This document shows positions 54,522 through 63,207 of a stretch of DNA of 64,000 nt, piece by piece (the stretch's first letter is position 1; every line of letters begins with the position of its first letter). Position numbers and translations under genes: made by a program. Source of the DNA: Bradyrhizobium sp. (lineage in GTDB: Bacteria > Pseudomonadota > Alphaproteobacteria > Rhizobiales > Xanthobacteraceae); the NCBI RefSeq assembly GCF_030646015.1, contig NZ_JAUSLT010000132.1, positions 1 to 64,000 of the forward strand, written 5' to 3'. Below the pieces are notes generated by a model. The model searched no databases, was not told the DNA's origin, and saw only the letters and a program-made list of their open reading frames with translations.

Positions 54522-56177
54522 TCATCCCAGATTCAATTCCTTGAAGAAGTCATTGCCCTTGTCGTCGATGATGATGAAGGCCGGAAAATCCTCGACCTCG
54601 ATACGCCAGATCGCTTCCATGCCGAGTTCGGGATATTCAAGCACCTCAACCTTCTTGATGCAGTGCTCGGCGAGATTCGCGGCCGAGCCGCCGACCGAGC
54701 CCAGGTAAAACCCGCCATACTTCTTGCAGGCCTCGCGCACCGCGACCGCGCGGTTGCCTTTTGCCAGCATCACCATCGATCCGCCCGCCGCCTGGAACTG
54801 GTCGACGAAGGAATCCATCCGTCCTGCCGTGGTCGGCCCGAACGCGCCGGAAGCATAACCATCGGGCGTCTTGGCGGGACCCGCGTAATAGACCGGATGA
54901 TTTTTGAAATAATCCGGCAGCGGCTCACCCTTCTCCAGCCGTTCGCGCAATTTGGCGTGGGCGGAATCGCGCGCCACCACCATGGTGCCCGACAGCGACA
55001 GCCGGGTCTTGATCGGATGTTTCGAAAGCGTCGCCAGAATATCCTGCATCGGCTGGTTGAGGTCGATCTTGACCACTTCGCCGCCGAGCGCCTGCTCCAC
55101 CGCCGGGAGATACTGCGCGGGATTGTGTTCGAGTTCCTCGAGATAGACGCCGTCTTTTGTAATCTTGCCGAGCACCTGGCGGTCCGCCGAGCAGGACACG
55201 CCGAGCCCGATCGGCAGCGACGCGCCGTGGCGCGGCAGCCGGATCACGCGCACGTCGTGGCAGAAATACTTGCCGCCGAACTGCGCGCCGACGCCGAGTG
55301 ACTGCGTCATCTTCAGGATCTCCTGCTCCATCTCCAGATCGCGGAACGCGTTGCCGTCCGCCGATCCATGCGTGGGCAGCGCGTCGAGATACCTAGCCGA
55401 CGCCAGTTTGACGGTCTTCATGCAGAGTTCGGCCGAGGTGCCGCCGATCACGATGGCGAGGTGATAGGGCGGGCACGCCGCGGTGCCGAGCGTCAGCACC
55501 TTCTCCTTCAGAAACGCCAGCATGCGGTCTTTTGTCAGAACCGATGGCGTTGCCTGGAACAGAAAGCTCTTGTTGGCGGAGCCGCCGCCCTTGGCCATGA
55601 ACATGAACTTGTAGGCGTCATCGCCCTCGGCATAGATCTCGCATTGCGCCGGCATGTTGTTGGCGGTGTTTTTTTCCTCATACATCGACAGCGGCGCCAC
55701 CTGCGAATAGCGCAGATTGCGGCGCAGATAGGCGTCACGCGCGCCCTCCGACAGCGCCGCCTCGTCGTCACCGTCGGTGATGACGCGAAAACCCTTCTTG
55801 CCCATGATGATCGCGGTGCCGGTGTCCTGGCACATCGGCAGCACCCCGCCGGCCGCGATATTGGCGTTCTTCAGAAAATCCAGTGCTACGAACTTGTCGT
55901 TGGGGCTGGCTTCGCCGTCGTCTAGGATGTTGCGCAGCTGCTGCAGATGCCCGGGCCGCAGATAATGATTGATGTCGCCGAACGCGGCCTCGCTGAGCGC
56001 CCGCAGCGCCTCCCGTGTCACCACCAGCATGTCCTTGCCCAGCACCTTCTCGACCCGCACGCCCTCGGACGTGATCTTCCGGTAGGGCGTGGTATCGGCG
56101 CCGAGCGGAAACAGCGGGGTGTGCTTGTAGGGGGGAACGGGGGTGGCGGCGGACGGGACGGGCGTGGGGGCGTTCAT
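54522..56177 (-). CDS. fumA: fumarate hydratase, class I
   Basis: A 551-residue [4Fe-4S] class I fumarase interconverting fumarate and malate in the TCA cycle. MCQDTGTAIIMGKKG, AEGDDAYKFMFMAKGGGSANKS and ARYLDALPTHGSADGN are characteristic; cluster cysteines lie in CQDTGT, YFCHDV and VSCSADRQ. It is oxygen-sensitive compared with class II fumarases. The N-terminus is Pro-rich (MNAPTPVPSAATPVPPYKHT). Confidence 0.95.
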   Translation of the reverse strand: MNAPTPVPSAATPVPPYKHTPLFPLGADTTPYRKITSEGVRVEKVLGKDMLVVTREALRALSEAAFGDINHYLRPGHLQQLRNILDDGEASPNDKFVALDFLKNANIAAGGVLPMCQDTGTAIIMGKKGFRVITDGDDEAALSEGARDAYLRRNLRYSQVAPLSMYEEKNTANNMPAQCEIYAEGDDAYKFMFMAKGGGSANKSFLFQATPSVLTKDRMLAFLKEKVLTLGTAACPPYHLAIVIGGTSAELCMKTVKLASARYLDALPTHGSADGNAFRDLEMEQEILKMTQSLGVGAQFGGKYFCHDVRVIRLPRHGASLPIGLGVSCSADRQVLGKITKDGVYLEELEHNPAQYLPAVEQALGGEVVKIDLNQPMQDILATLSKHPIKTRLSLSGTMVVARDSAHAKLRERLEKGEPLPDYFKNHPVYYAGPAKTPDGYASGAFGPTTAGRMDSFVDQFQAAGGSMVMLAKGNRAVAVREACKKYGGFYLGSVGGSAANLAEHCIKKVEVLEYPELGMEAIWRIEVEDFPAFIIIDDKGNDFFKELNLG

Positions 56178-56303
56178 GGGGGCTCACAAGGTTTGGAGCC
56201 GGAGGCGCTTACAGCGAGACGCCGCGCCGGCGATTGAACCGTTCTAAGCACTTTTGACACAAAGGGAAGGTTCCCGAATGTCCCCCAGCAATCGAAATAG
56301 AGC

Positions 56304-56834
56304 ATGACTACTGCCCCCATTCTCGCGGCTGCCGGCTCCCCTGTTTCAGCCGCCCCACTCCATCTCGGCCTGCGTACGGTTCTCGTCGTCGCCGCCCTGC
56401 TCGAGGGCTTCGACGCGCTCTCCAGCCTGCCCACCCTGTTCGGCGACATGTCGGAAATTCCCGGTACCGGCTTTGGTGGTTTCCTGATCAAGGCGCATAT
56501 CGCCAGCCATGCACCGCTGGCGCTGGCGGTGCTGGTGTTCGCCGCCATCGGGCGGGTGCGATATGCCATCATCGCACTGGCCGCGATCGCCTTCATGACC
56601 TGGCTGAACTACATGCCGTCGGTGGTACGGCACGGGCTCGAATTCCGGGGCACCGGCGCGTTCGAGACGCCGGTACGGATGATCGCCTTTCCGTTGATGG
56701 CGGCCTGCGCCATCGCGCTGGCCGCGCGCAACCAGCGGCTTCGGATCGCGACCGCGCTTGCCAGCATCCCTACCTTCTACAGTCTGCTCGGGGTCATCAT
56801 CTTCGCGATCGGCATCAGCATCTACGGGTTCTGA
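56304..56834 (+). CDS. integral membrane protein (176 aa)
   Basis: A 176-residue membrane protein with four segments (LRTVLVVAALLEGFDALSSL, ALAVLVFAAIGRVRYAIIAL, MIAFPLMAACAIALAARN, FYSLLGVIIFAIGISIYG). No recognised domain. Upstream of an exported protein gene 83 bp on. Start ATG 56304; no strong ribosome-binding site visible. Confidence 0.75.
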   Translation: MTTAPILAAAGSPVSAAPLHLGLRTVLVVAALLEGFDALSSLPTLFGDMSEIPGTGFGGFLIKAHIASHAPLALAVLVFAAIGRVRYAIIALAAIAFMTWLNYMPSVVRHGLEFRGTGAFETPVRMIAFPLMAACAIALAARNQRLRIATALASIPTFYSLLGVIIFAIGISIYGF

Positions 56835-56917
56835 TCGACCGTTCCGATTGACATCCGCTCCCCGGCCTTGCAGGAAATCGACGTGCGCGCTTCAATAGGC
56901 GTAAAGGGGCATATTGC

Positions 56918-57400
56918 ATGAGAATGGACTTCCGCAGATCGACCACGCTGGCCGCACTGTTGCTGGCGGCCTCGGCGCTCACGGTGTCGGGCACTTCACC
57001 GGCGCGCGCCGACCGCTGCGAGGATATCGCCAAGGAGCTCAAGGCCCAGGTCGACGGCGTCAAGATCGGCATCACGACCGGCAAGACCATCTATTTGTCC
57101 CACCCGCAGGCCAGGGAGTTTTCGCTGGGCTGCCGCGGCGCCAACTTCTCCAACGAACTTTACCTCAAGGCGGACCGCCGCAAGCCGAAGCCGGAGTTTT
57201 TCCAGCTGGTCGCCAGCGCCGGCGCCATCGTGTTCACCATCCCGAAGCCCGATGTGCTGACCGGTTCCACCCGCTGCATCAACCGGATGGGGCTACTGCG
57301 CGGCGACAGCGTCAAGATGCGCTTCCGCCGGCTCAACATGGAATGCACGCGCACCAAGAATGAAGCGGCGATCGCGATCACGCGGGGCAAGGACGAGTAG
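56918..57400 (+). CDS. exported protein with four Cys
   Basis: A 160-residue exported protein. Signal peptide MRMDFRRSTTLAALLLAASA ending near PARA; mature part with Cys in DRCEDIAKEL, LGCRGANFS, TRCINRM and MECTRTK, so two disulfides are possible. It has an alpha/beta pattern (KIGITTGKTIYLSHPQA). No family recognised. Presumed periplasmic. Confidence 0.78.
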   Translation: MRMDFRRSTTLAALLLAASALTVSGTSPARADRCEDIAKELKAQVDGVKIGITTGKTIYLSHPQAREFSLGCRGANFSNELYLKADRRKPKPEFFQLVASAGAIVFTIPKPDVLTGSTRCINRMGLLRGDSVKMRFRRLNMECTRTKNEAAIAITRGKDE

Positions 57401-57590
57401 GCGGGCTGCCGCGAGCGGCATCGCCAACGATTCGTCACCAAGATCGATCGCATCTTAGGGATATTCGAGCCCGCTGTTCACCACTCGGCGGGAAGCGCCG
57501 CGATGCCTCGCAATTTCGGCTGCGGATTCATAAAGCCTTCGCCTCCAGCTCGTCACAGTCGGCAGCAACCAAGCCTAAGGATACTGTCCG

Positions 57591-57755
57591 ATGAGTGTTT
57601 CTGCAGTCAGCTCTTCCATGCCGATAAAGCCGCCCGAGGCCAGCGTGCTCAAACCGCCGGAGGTCAGGGTCGACCGCGACGATCGCACGCTGCCGCCGCC
57701 CGTGCGGGCCGCCCTGCCCCCAGGCCAGGGAACGCGGATCGACCAACTCGCGTGA
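57591..57755 (+). CDS. very small Pro-rich protein (54 aa)
   Basis: A 54-residue ORF, MSVSAVSSSMPIKPPEASVL to PPPVRAALPPGQGTRIDQLA. AAGGAT lies 10 nt upstream. The C-terminal VRAALPPGQGTR pattern is one I associate with short conserved rhizobial proteins. Probably intrinsically disordered. Function unknown. Confidence 0.55.
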   Translation: MSVSAVSSSMPIKPPEASVLKPPEVRVDRDDRTLPPPVRAALPPGQGTRIDQLA

Positions 57756-57919
57756 GGCTACGCTCTCCACCCTCCCCTGGAGGGTGATGAGAGCGAAGTA
57801 CCGCGCGTTCTCCGAAAACGGCGCATCATGGTGACCCCATGGCGCGCCGTTACGCGTTCCGGTGGGAGCAAAATCGTCTATACTGCCGGCCACACCACTC
57901 ACGGAGCGGATGCGGACCG

Positions 57920-58279
57920 ATGCCCAATTCCAAGATCTACACCGGCGGCTGCCATTGCGGCATGGTGCGTTTCGAATGCACCACCGACCTTGCCATGGTC
58001 ACCGCCTGCAATTGCTCGATCTGCACCAAGAAGGGCCTGCATTTCGCATTCCTGGCGCCGACGAGTTTTGTGCTTCGCGCCGGCGAGGACAATCTGCGCG
58101 AATACCTCTTCAACAAGCACGCGATCAAGCACCAGTCCTGCATCGACTGCGGCGTCGAGGTATTTGCGCGCGGCAGCAAGCCTGACGGCACCGAGGTGGT
58201 GGCGCTCAACGTCAGCTGCATCGACGGGATCGAGCTTGCAAAACTGACGATGACGCCGATCGACGGACGAAACAGGTAG
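57920..58279 (+). CDS. GFA family (glutathione-dependent formaldehyde-activating-like) protein
   Basis: A 119-residue zinc protein of the GFA/CENP-V fold. GGCHCGMVRF (Cys11, Cys13), ACNCSICTKKG (Cys30, Cys32, Cys35) and SCIDCGVEVF supply the expected two zinc sites. Members bind glutathione/S-hydroxymethylglutathione or related thiols; the name for this subgroup is by family only. ATG at 57920 is used; the in-frame 57839 lies upstream without family similarity. Close to a GST gene. Confidence 0.85.
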   Translation: MPNSKIYTGGCHCGMVRFECTTDLAMVTACNCSICTKKGLHFAFLAPTSFVLRAGEDNLREYLFNKHAIKHQSCIDCGVEVFARGSKPDGTEVVALNVSCIDGIELAKLTMTPIDGRNR

Positions 58280-58296
58280 TGCGCTTCGGAAAGATC

Positions 58297-58436
58297 GTAG
58301 CCCGGATGTAGCCAGCGGGTCGCGCGCATGCGCGCCCGGTGGCGTAATCCGGGGCCCTCTTCATCGCCAGCGTTGCCCCGGATTGCGCCATCGGCTCGGC
58401 GCTAACGCGCCGAACCACTGGCTCCATCCGGGCTAC
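58297..58436. repeat. palindromic intergenic repeat
   Basis: About 140 bp with inverted ends GTAGCCCGGATG and CATCCGGGCTAC and internal CGCGCATGCGCG. A typical REP-like rhizobial element between convergent GFA and GST genes. Confidence 0.75.
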
Positions 58437-58459
58437 AAGACTACAAGACGTCGTTCTGC

Positions 58460-59161
58460 TCAAACATCCAGCTCCCTGTAACGCCGGAAAATCCCCTCCT
58501 CGTTGAAGGGAATGCGGCGGTCGCTTTCCAGATAGGCCTTGATGTTCGGTCTGGCGGCGACGCGGTCATGCAGATCGACCAGGCCGGGTATCCCGCGCTC
58601 GAACGCCTCCATGCGCTTTGGAAAGGCGTAGCGCAGCCCCGCCACGATCTGGAACAGCGACAGATCAACATAGCTGACGCGGCGGCCGGCGATCCATGAG
58701 CCGCTGCTGCTCTCCAGAATCCGCTCGAAATATCCGAGATATTTCGACACCCGCTCCTTCCAGAATTCCGCGGTACGTTTTTTCGCCGGCCCACGCTGGT
58801 CCTCATAATACAGCGAAGGCCCGAGCGGATGATGGGTGTCATGGATTTCGAGGACAAGATCCGTGATCGTCAGCTGCAGCTGGTGCAGCCACAGTCTTCC
58901 CGGTTCCGCTTTCGGCGCGAGACCATGGCGCGGCCCGAGATAGAGCAGGATGTTGGCGGTCTGCCCGATCACGAGTTTTCCCGCTTTGAGAAACGGCGGG
59001 GCGAACGGCGGCGTGCCGCGCGCCTCCATCATCCTCGTCATCGCGCCCATGCCGCGCTGGCGCGCGACGTCGGCGTATTCGGCGCCGGCCTCCTCCAGCG
59101 CAAGGCGGACATATTCGCCGCGCCCCTGGATCTGCGGCCAGTAATAAAGCTCATAACGCAT
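58460..59161 (-). CDS. glutathione S-transferase family protein
   Basis: A 233-residue GST. Thioredoxin-fold half MRYELYYWPQIQGRGEYVRL with FAPPFLKAGKLVIGQTANIL (the cis-Pro and glutathione-binding region), then an all-helical half with VSYVDLSLFQIVAG. The N-terminal YxWPQIQGRGE carries the usual Tyr. Cytosolic, likely detoxifying electrophiles; substrate unknown. Functionally near the GFA and MAPEG genes. Confidence 0.9.
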   Translation of the reverse strand: MRYELYYWPQIQGRGEYVRLALEEAGAEYADVARQRGMGAMTRMMEARGTPPFAPPFLKAGKLVIGQTANILLYLGPRHGLAPKAEPGRLWLHQLQLTITDLVLEIHDTHHPLGPSLYYEDQRGPAKKRTAEFWKERVSKYLGYFERILESSSGSWIAGRRVSYVDLSLFQIVAGLRYAFPKRMEAFERGIPGLVDLHDRVAARPNIKAYLESDRRIPFNEEGIFRRYRELDV

Positions 59162-59242
59162 CGGCGATTCCTTCCATCGGACGTGAGCCTGGCTGCCACG
59201 GTGCCAAGCTATATTCCGGTGTCGATGCGCCCCAGCGCAACC

Positions 59243-59932
59243 TCAATTCGCCGCGAAGCAATAAAACAGCCCGTCGCCGCCGGTGCTCTTCAGGTCATTC
59301 TGCGAGCAGCCGCCATCCGGCCCGCGCGAGGGATGCGAGGTGTTCCAGGATTTCGACGCGTCATCGTCGCGCAGGCCGATGCGGTCCGCATGTCCCACCA
59401 TCGCAGCGCCCTGCGTGCTGCTCGTCCAGTTCTTGCAGGTGCGGTCGTCGCCCGCGGCGAAGGCAGTGCCGTCGGCCTGTGATCCCGTCAACACGTCGTG
59501 GCGGTTCGGCGTGTCGCCGCGGCCGTTGATGACCTCGCCCTTCTCGCTCAGCGCGGTCGCCTTGGTGAGATTATTGGCGGCGCTGTGCAGGTCGGCGACA
59601 TCCTTGGCGATCACGACGCCCTTGGAATTCTGCCAGGGACCCTTGCCAATGCGGTCGCGGGCATTGACCGCGGGCGCGCCGTCGGCCGGCTGGGTGGAAA
59701 GGTAGGCGCGCCAGGTCTTGGCGCCGGCGCCCGCCGCCTGTGCCAGCTGCTGGCAATAGTTGTCGGCGCCAGCGAGGCCGCCGAGGTTGCCGCCATTGCC
59801 GATACCCACTGAGGTGACGAAGAAACTGGTGGCGGCCGCCTGCGCCAAAGCGGGTTGCGCCGCCAGCGTGGCGAACGACGCGGCAGCAAGGCCGAAACAC
59901 AGCCGCGAGATCATCTGGGCGAGAGCGGGCAT
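59243..59932 (-). CDS. exported lectin-like/DUF1554-type protein
   Basis: A 229-residue exported protein. Signal peptide MPALAQMISRLCFGLAAASF to PALAQ, then FVTSVGIGNGGNLGGLAGAD with YCQQLA, AWRAYLST-like KTWRAYLSTQPADG, RTCKNWTSSTQ and GGCSQ, FYCFA at the end. The pattern is that of DUF1554/collagen-endostatin-type lectin folds. GGAGG lies before the ATG at 59932. Function unknown. Confidence 0.75.
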   Translation of the reverse strand: MPALAQMISRLCFGLAAASFATLAAQPALAQAAATSFFVTSVGIGNGGNLGGLAGADNYCQQLAQAAGAGAKTWRAYLSTQPADGAPAVNARDRIGKGPWQNSKGVVIAKDVADLHSAANNLTKATALSEKGEVINGRGDTPNRHDVLTGSQADGTAFAAGDDRTCKNWTSSTQGAAMVGHADRIGLRDDDASKSWNTSHPSRGPDGGCSQNDLKSTGGDGLFYCFAAN

Positions 59933-60062
59933 GGGATCCTCCGATGGGTTTTCTGATCCGCCGGCTGGTTGAGCGCCGGCTTGGTCTGACATCAACACGA
60001 CGCGGCCATGGTTATTCCGGTTCCGCGAGCCTGAAAAGAGCCGACGACAGCGCAAAAGAAAA

Positions 60063-60088
60063 GGCGCCGCGGAATCAACCGCGGCGCC
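60063..60088 (-). terminator. intrinsic terminator of the Tim44-like gene
   Basis: GGCGCCGCGG-AATCAA-CCGCGGCGCC, perfect 10-bp stem. On the minus strand it is followed by TTTTCTTTTG. It lies 26 bp after the Tim44-like stop. Confidence 0.85.
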
Positions 60089-60113
60089 CTTGATATCAGC
60101 CGTTGGCAGACGA

Positions 60114-61100
60114 TCAGGTCTGCTGGATCGCCGAGAGCTCCCAGTCGCTGCCGCGCGGTCGCACGAAGGTCCAAACCTCGGTCGCCTCGGTCGGCTGCTC
60201 GCTGCCCGCGACCAGACGATTGGTGCCGCGCTCCAGCGTCTTGTCGATGAGCGAGAACCGCATCGCCACGCTGGCGTAGTCGGTTTCGCCCTCGCGCCAG
60301 GCTTCCGCGAGGTCGCCCTGCAGCAGCTTGACGTCGGACACCTTGTTGATGTCGTTCTTGGCCTTGTTCTCCTCGAGGTCCTTGGTGAAGTACATCACCA
60401 TTTCGGGGGTCGCCAGCGTGTGCAGCTTGGCAACGTCCTCATTCGACCACGCGGTCATAACATCGCCGAGCAACCGCTCGAACGCCTCATAGTCGGCCGG
60501 CTGGATCTCAAGCGGTGCGCTGCCCGATCCCAAGCCGAAGCCGGTTCCGGTCCGCAGAGAGTTCAGCGGTCCGCCGGGGCCGACTGCGGCTCCGGGTGCC
60601 GGGCCGGCATAGGCCGAGGCGGTAGCGGGGGAATGGCGGCGCTGCCACCACGACATCGCCAGCTTGACCACGATCAGGATCAGGCCGATCTGCAGGACGA
60701 GGCCGATGATCGACGACAAGCCGCCGAGGCCGGAGAACATCCCGCCGCCGAACAGCATGCCGAGCAGGCCGGCGCCGAGGAAGCCCGCGGCGAGGCCGCC
60801 GAGCATGCCCATGCCGGGCTTGTTGAAGAAGCCGCCCTTGGCGGCCGCACCGGCGGCCGCGGGACCGGCCATTCCGGGGCTGCCCGGCTGGGTCATGGTG
60901 CGGTTCATGGGTTGCGCCGCATTCGGCGCGGTAGCGGTGGGCGGCGGTGCGGAAAAGGTTCTCGAACCTCGGGAACCCGAGCTGCCGCCACCGCCCGGCC
61001 TGGCGTCGGCCGCGGAGATCGCGAACATCACCGGAACGGCCAACGATAGGACGACGGCAATGGCCTGGACGATGCCGCGCGTACGCTGCGTGAATTTCAT
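60114..61100 (-). CDS. Tim44-like domain membrane protein
   Basis: A 328-residue protein with N-terminal membrane segment (signal-anchor VQAIAVVLSLAVPVMFAISA), a Gly/Ser/Pro-rich stretch, a second hydrophobic region (AAGFLGAGLLGMLFGGGMFSG and LSSIIGLVLQIGLILIVVKLA) and a C-terminal Tim44-like domain (EIQPADYEAFERLLGDVMTA to WELSAIQQT). Alphaproteobacterial Tim44-like proteins are membrane-associated, function unsettled. Followed by a strong terminator. Confidence 0.85.
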   Translation of the reverse strand: MKFTQRTRGIVQAIAVVLSLAVPVMFAISAADARPGGGGSSGSRGSRTFSAPPPTATAPNAAQPMNRTMTQPGSPGMAGPAAAGAAAKGGFFNKPGMGMLGGLAAGFLGAGLLGMLFGGGMFSGLGGLSSIIGLVLQIGLILIVVKLAMSWWQRRHSPATASAYAGPAPGAAVGPGGPLNSLRTGTGFGLGSGSAPLEIQPADYEAFERLLGDVMTAWSNEDVAKLHTLATPEMVMYFTKDLEENKAKNDINKVSDVKLLQGDLAEAWREGETDYASVAMRFSLIDKTLERGTNRLVAGSEQPTEATEVWTFVRPRGSDWELSAIQQT

Positions 61101-61404
61101 GTCTTTTTCCTCAAAATCCCCAGCAGGGGGAAGCAGCCACTAAGATGGGCAGCGCTGCCCAAAAGTGAAGCCGCCATAGGGACGCATGGCTGCGGCCCTC
61201 GGTCGCGGGGATGCGTCAATTAGGCAGGTTTGGCCTCGATTTATCGGCAGGTTGGCGGATTACGGAGCGCCGAGTGTCGCCTCCTCGGCTTGATCCATCG
61301 CAACCGGTAATTCCAGGCGGTTCGCTACAAATTAGTTCCGCTCTTTCGAGGGGGCATCTCCGAAGCCGCAACTTGGTCTTTGTGAAGGCAGTGAGGAACT
61401 GGAT
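61101..61404. other. divergent region between Tim44-like and AhpD-like genes
   Basis: 304 bp without a gene. Holds a FixK2-type box at 61290-61303. Confidence 0.5.
61290..61303 (+). promoter_or_regulatory. FixK2-type box
   Basis: TTGA-TCCATC-GCAA, consensus TTG(A/C)-N6-(T/G)CAA. Its centre lies 108 bp before the AhpD-like start. Nearly identical to 18927-18940 (one base different). Confidence 0.5.
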
Positions 61405-61755
61405 ATGACCACGGACTTTGCCAAAATCGCCCATGATGTGATCGCCGGCGTAGGACTGTTGCAAAAAGGTGCGCCCGAAACGATGAAAGCCTTTGGGGCT
61501 CTTTCGACCGCGGCGACCGCCTCAAAAGTGATCGACACGAAGACGAAAGAACTGATGGCGCTCGCGATCGGCATCGCCGTCCACTGCGACGGTTGCGTCG
61601 CCTACCACACGAAGATGGCTCATCAGCACGGAGCGAGCCGGGAGGAGGTCGCCGAGACGGCAGCTCTCGCCGTCTATATGGGAGGCGGGCCGGCGGCCGT
61701 GTACGGAGCCGATGCGCTACGCGCCTACGATCAATTTGCCGGCCCAAAGCCGTAG
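61405..61755 (+). CDS. carboxymuconolactone decarboxylase/AhpD-like protein
   Basis: A 116-residue CMD-family protein. HCDGCVAYHTKMA provides the CxxC...H of AhpD-type alkylhydroperoxidases. Typically a small all-helical oligomer reducing peroxides with lipoyl or thiol partners. Only the domain can be claimed. FixK2-type box upstream; the gene for the ATP-grasp enzyme follows 121 bp later. Confidence 0.88.
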   Translation: MTTDFAKIAHDVIAGVGLLQKGAPETMKAFGALSTAATASKVIDTKTKELMALAIGIAVHCDGCVAYHTKMAHQHGASREEVAETAALAVYMGGGPAAVYGADALRAYDQFAGPKP

Positions 61756-61876
61756 CCGCAAATAATCGCCGGTTTGGCTTCGCCGTCGGATATTTCTATA
61801 ATTCTAGAAGTATCGTTGACGATGTGTGGAATAGAACCTATTCTGGCCGTCATGCGAGCAAGGTGAGGTTGAACGA

Positions 61877-63163
61877 ATGGACGCACCGTCGCCTGCTACC
61901 ACGCCCGAGACCCGGTCGATTTCCGAACTCTTGAACCGTGAGTGCTTCTGCATCACGCTGGACCGAGACGCTTTGTGCCAGGCCCTCGAGCGCGAGATCG
62001 GGGATCCGGAATTTTGCCAGACCTTCATCGGGCCGAAGACTCATCTGTTCTCGAACGTGCCGGTGTTCCTGTCCAAAGCCAGCGTCGGGGAGATGCTTCG
62101 GACCGTGCATGCGGTCGAAGCTGCCACTCGATTGCCGGGTTACCGCGACGCGGCGTTGTCCTGGGCTCCCGAGATCGCTCGACATGATTTCGGGCCGGTT
62201 GGCGCATTCATGGGTTACGACTTTCACCTTGCCGCTGGAGGCCCCAGGCTGATCGAGATAAATACGAACGCAGGCGGCGCCTTTTTGAACGCGCTGCTGG
62301 CCAAGGCCCAGCGAGCCTGCTGCAGGGAAGTAGAGGTCGCTCTGGGCAGACCGGAGGCCGACGATTTCGGGCCGTCTGTCATGAGGATGTTCCAGCACGA
62401 ATGGGAGCTCCAAAAGGGGCAAGGCATCCCGCGACGGATCGCGATCGTCGATGACCGGCCGGCCGAACAGTATCTCTATCCGGAGTTTCTGCTGGCCCAG
62501 CGCTTCTTCCAGAACAATGGCATCGATGCCGTGATTGTGGCAGGCGATCAGCTCCGGTACGAGCGTGGTCAACTGCTCGCGGAGGGTCAACCGATCGATC
62601 TGGTCTACAATCGTTTGGTCGATTTTTCCTTTGCCGATCCCGAACACCAGGATCTCCGCGCGGCTTATCTCGGCGGCGCCGTCGTCGTGACACCCAATCC
62701 GCGCGTGCATGCGCTGTACGCGGACAAGCGCAACCTGGCGCTGCTGTCCGATCACGCGGCGCTTCACGGCTGGGGGGCGTCGCCCTCGATGCTCGCTGAC
62801 CTGGCGGGCGTGCCGCATACGGTTCTCGTTACTTCCGACAATGCACAGGAACTGTGGTGGGCCAGAAAGTCGTTGTTCTTCAAGCCGGCGGGCGGTTACG
62901 GCAGCAAGGCCGTCTATCGCGGGGACAAAGTCACCACGGGCGTGTGGGCGGAGATCATTCGTGGTGGATATGTCGCCCAGGATTTTGCCGCGCCGAGTGA
63001 ACGCATGGTCAAGCTGGACGGCTCTCCGGAGTCCCGGAAGACCGACGTCAGGCTATACGTCTACAATGGTGAAGTGCTGCTCACGGCGGCGCGTCTGTAT
63101 CAGGGACAGACGACGAACTTCCGGACGCCCGGCGGCGGGTTCGCGCCGGTATTCGTCATTTGA
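61877..63163 (+). CDS. ATP-grasp-type enzyme, possibly circularly permuted
   Basis: A 428-residue soluble protein. A metal/phosphate motif RLIEINTNAGGAFLN lies at about 127-141, before the Gly-rich nucleotide loop FFKPAGGYGSKAVYRG at about 335-350. In normal ATP-grasp enzymes the glycine-rich loop comes first, so the order suggests a circularly permuted ATP-grasp fold. The middle (GIDAVIVAGDQLRYE, IDLVYNRLVDFS) resembles a substrate domain. Likely ligates an amino or carboxyl group using ATP; substrate unknown. N-terminal Cys-rich stretch RECFCITLDRDALC. Confidence 0.7.
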   Translation: MDAPSPATTPETRSISELLNRECFCITLDRDALCQALEREIGDPEFCQTFIGPKTHLFSNVPVFLSKASVGEMLRTVHAVEAATRLPGYRDAALSWAPEIARHDFGPVGAFMGYDFHLAAGGPRLIEINTNAGGAFLNALLAKAQRACCREVEVALGRPEADDFGPSVMRMFQHEWELQKGQGIPRRIAIVDDRPAEQYLYPEFLLAQRFFQNNGIDAVIVAGDQLRYERGQLLAEGQPIDLVYNRLVDFSFADPEHQDLRAAYLGGAVVVTPNPRVHALYADKRNLALLSDHAALHGWGASPSMLADLAGVPHTVLVTSDNAQELWWARKSLFFKPAGGYGSKAVYRGDKVTTGVWAEIIRGGYVAQDFAAPSERMVKLDGSPESRKTDVRLYVYNGEVLLTAARLYQGQTTNFRTPGGGFAPVFVI

Positions 63164-63207
63164 GCGGCGCTTCATGAGGCTGAACATTCTTCGGCCAATT
63201 CGCAGAA

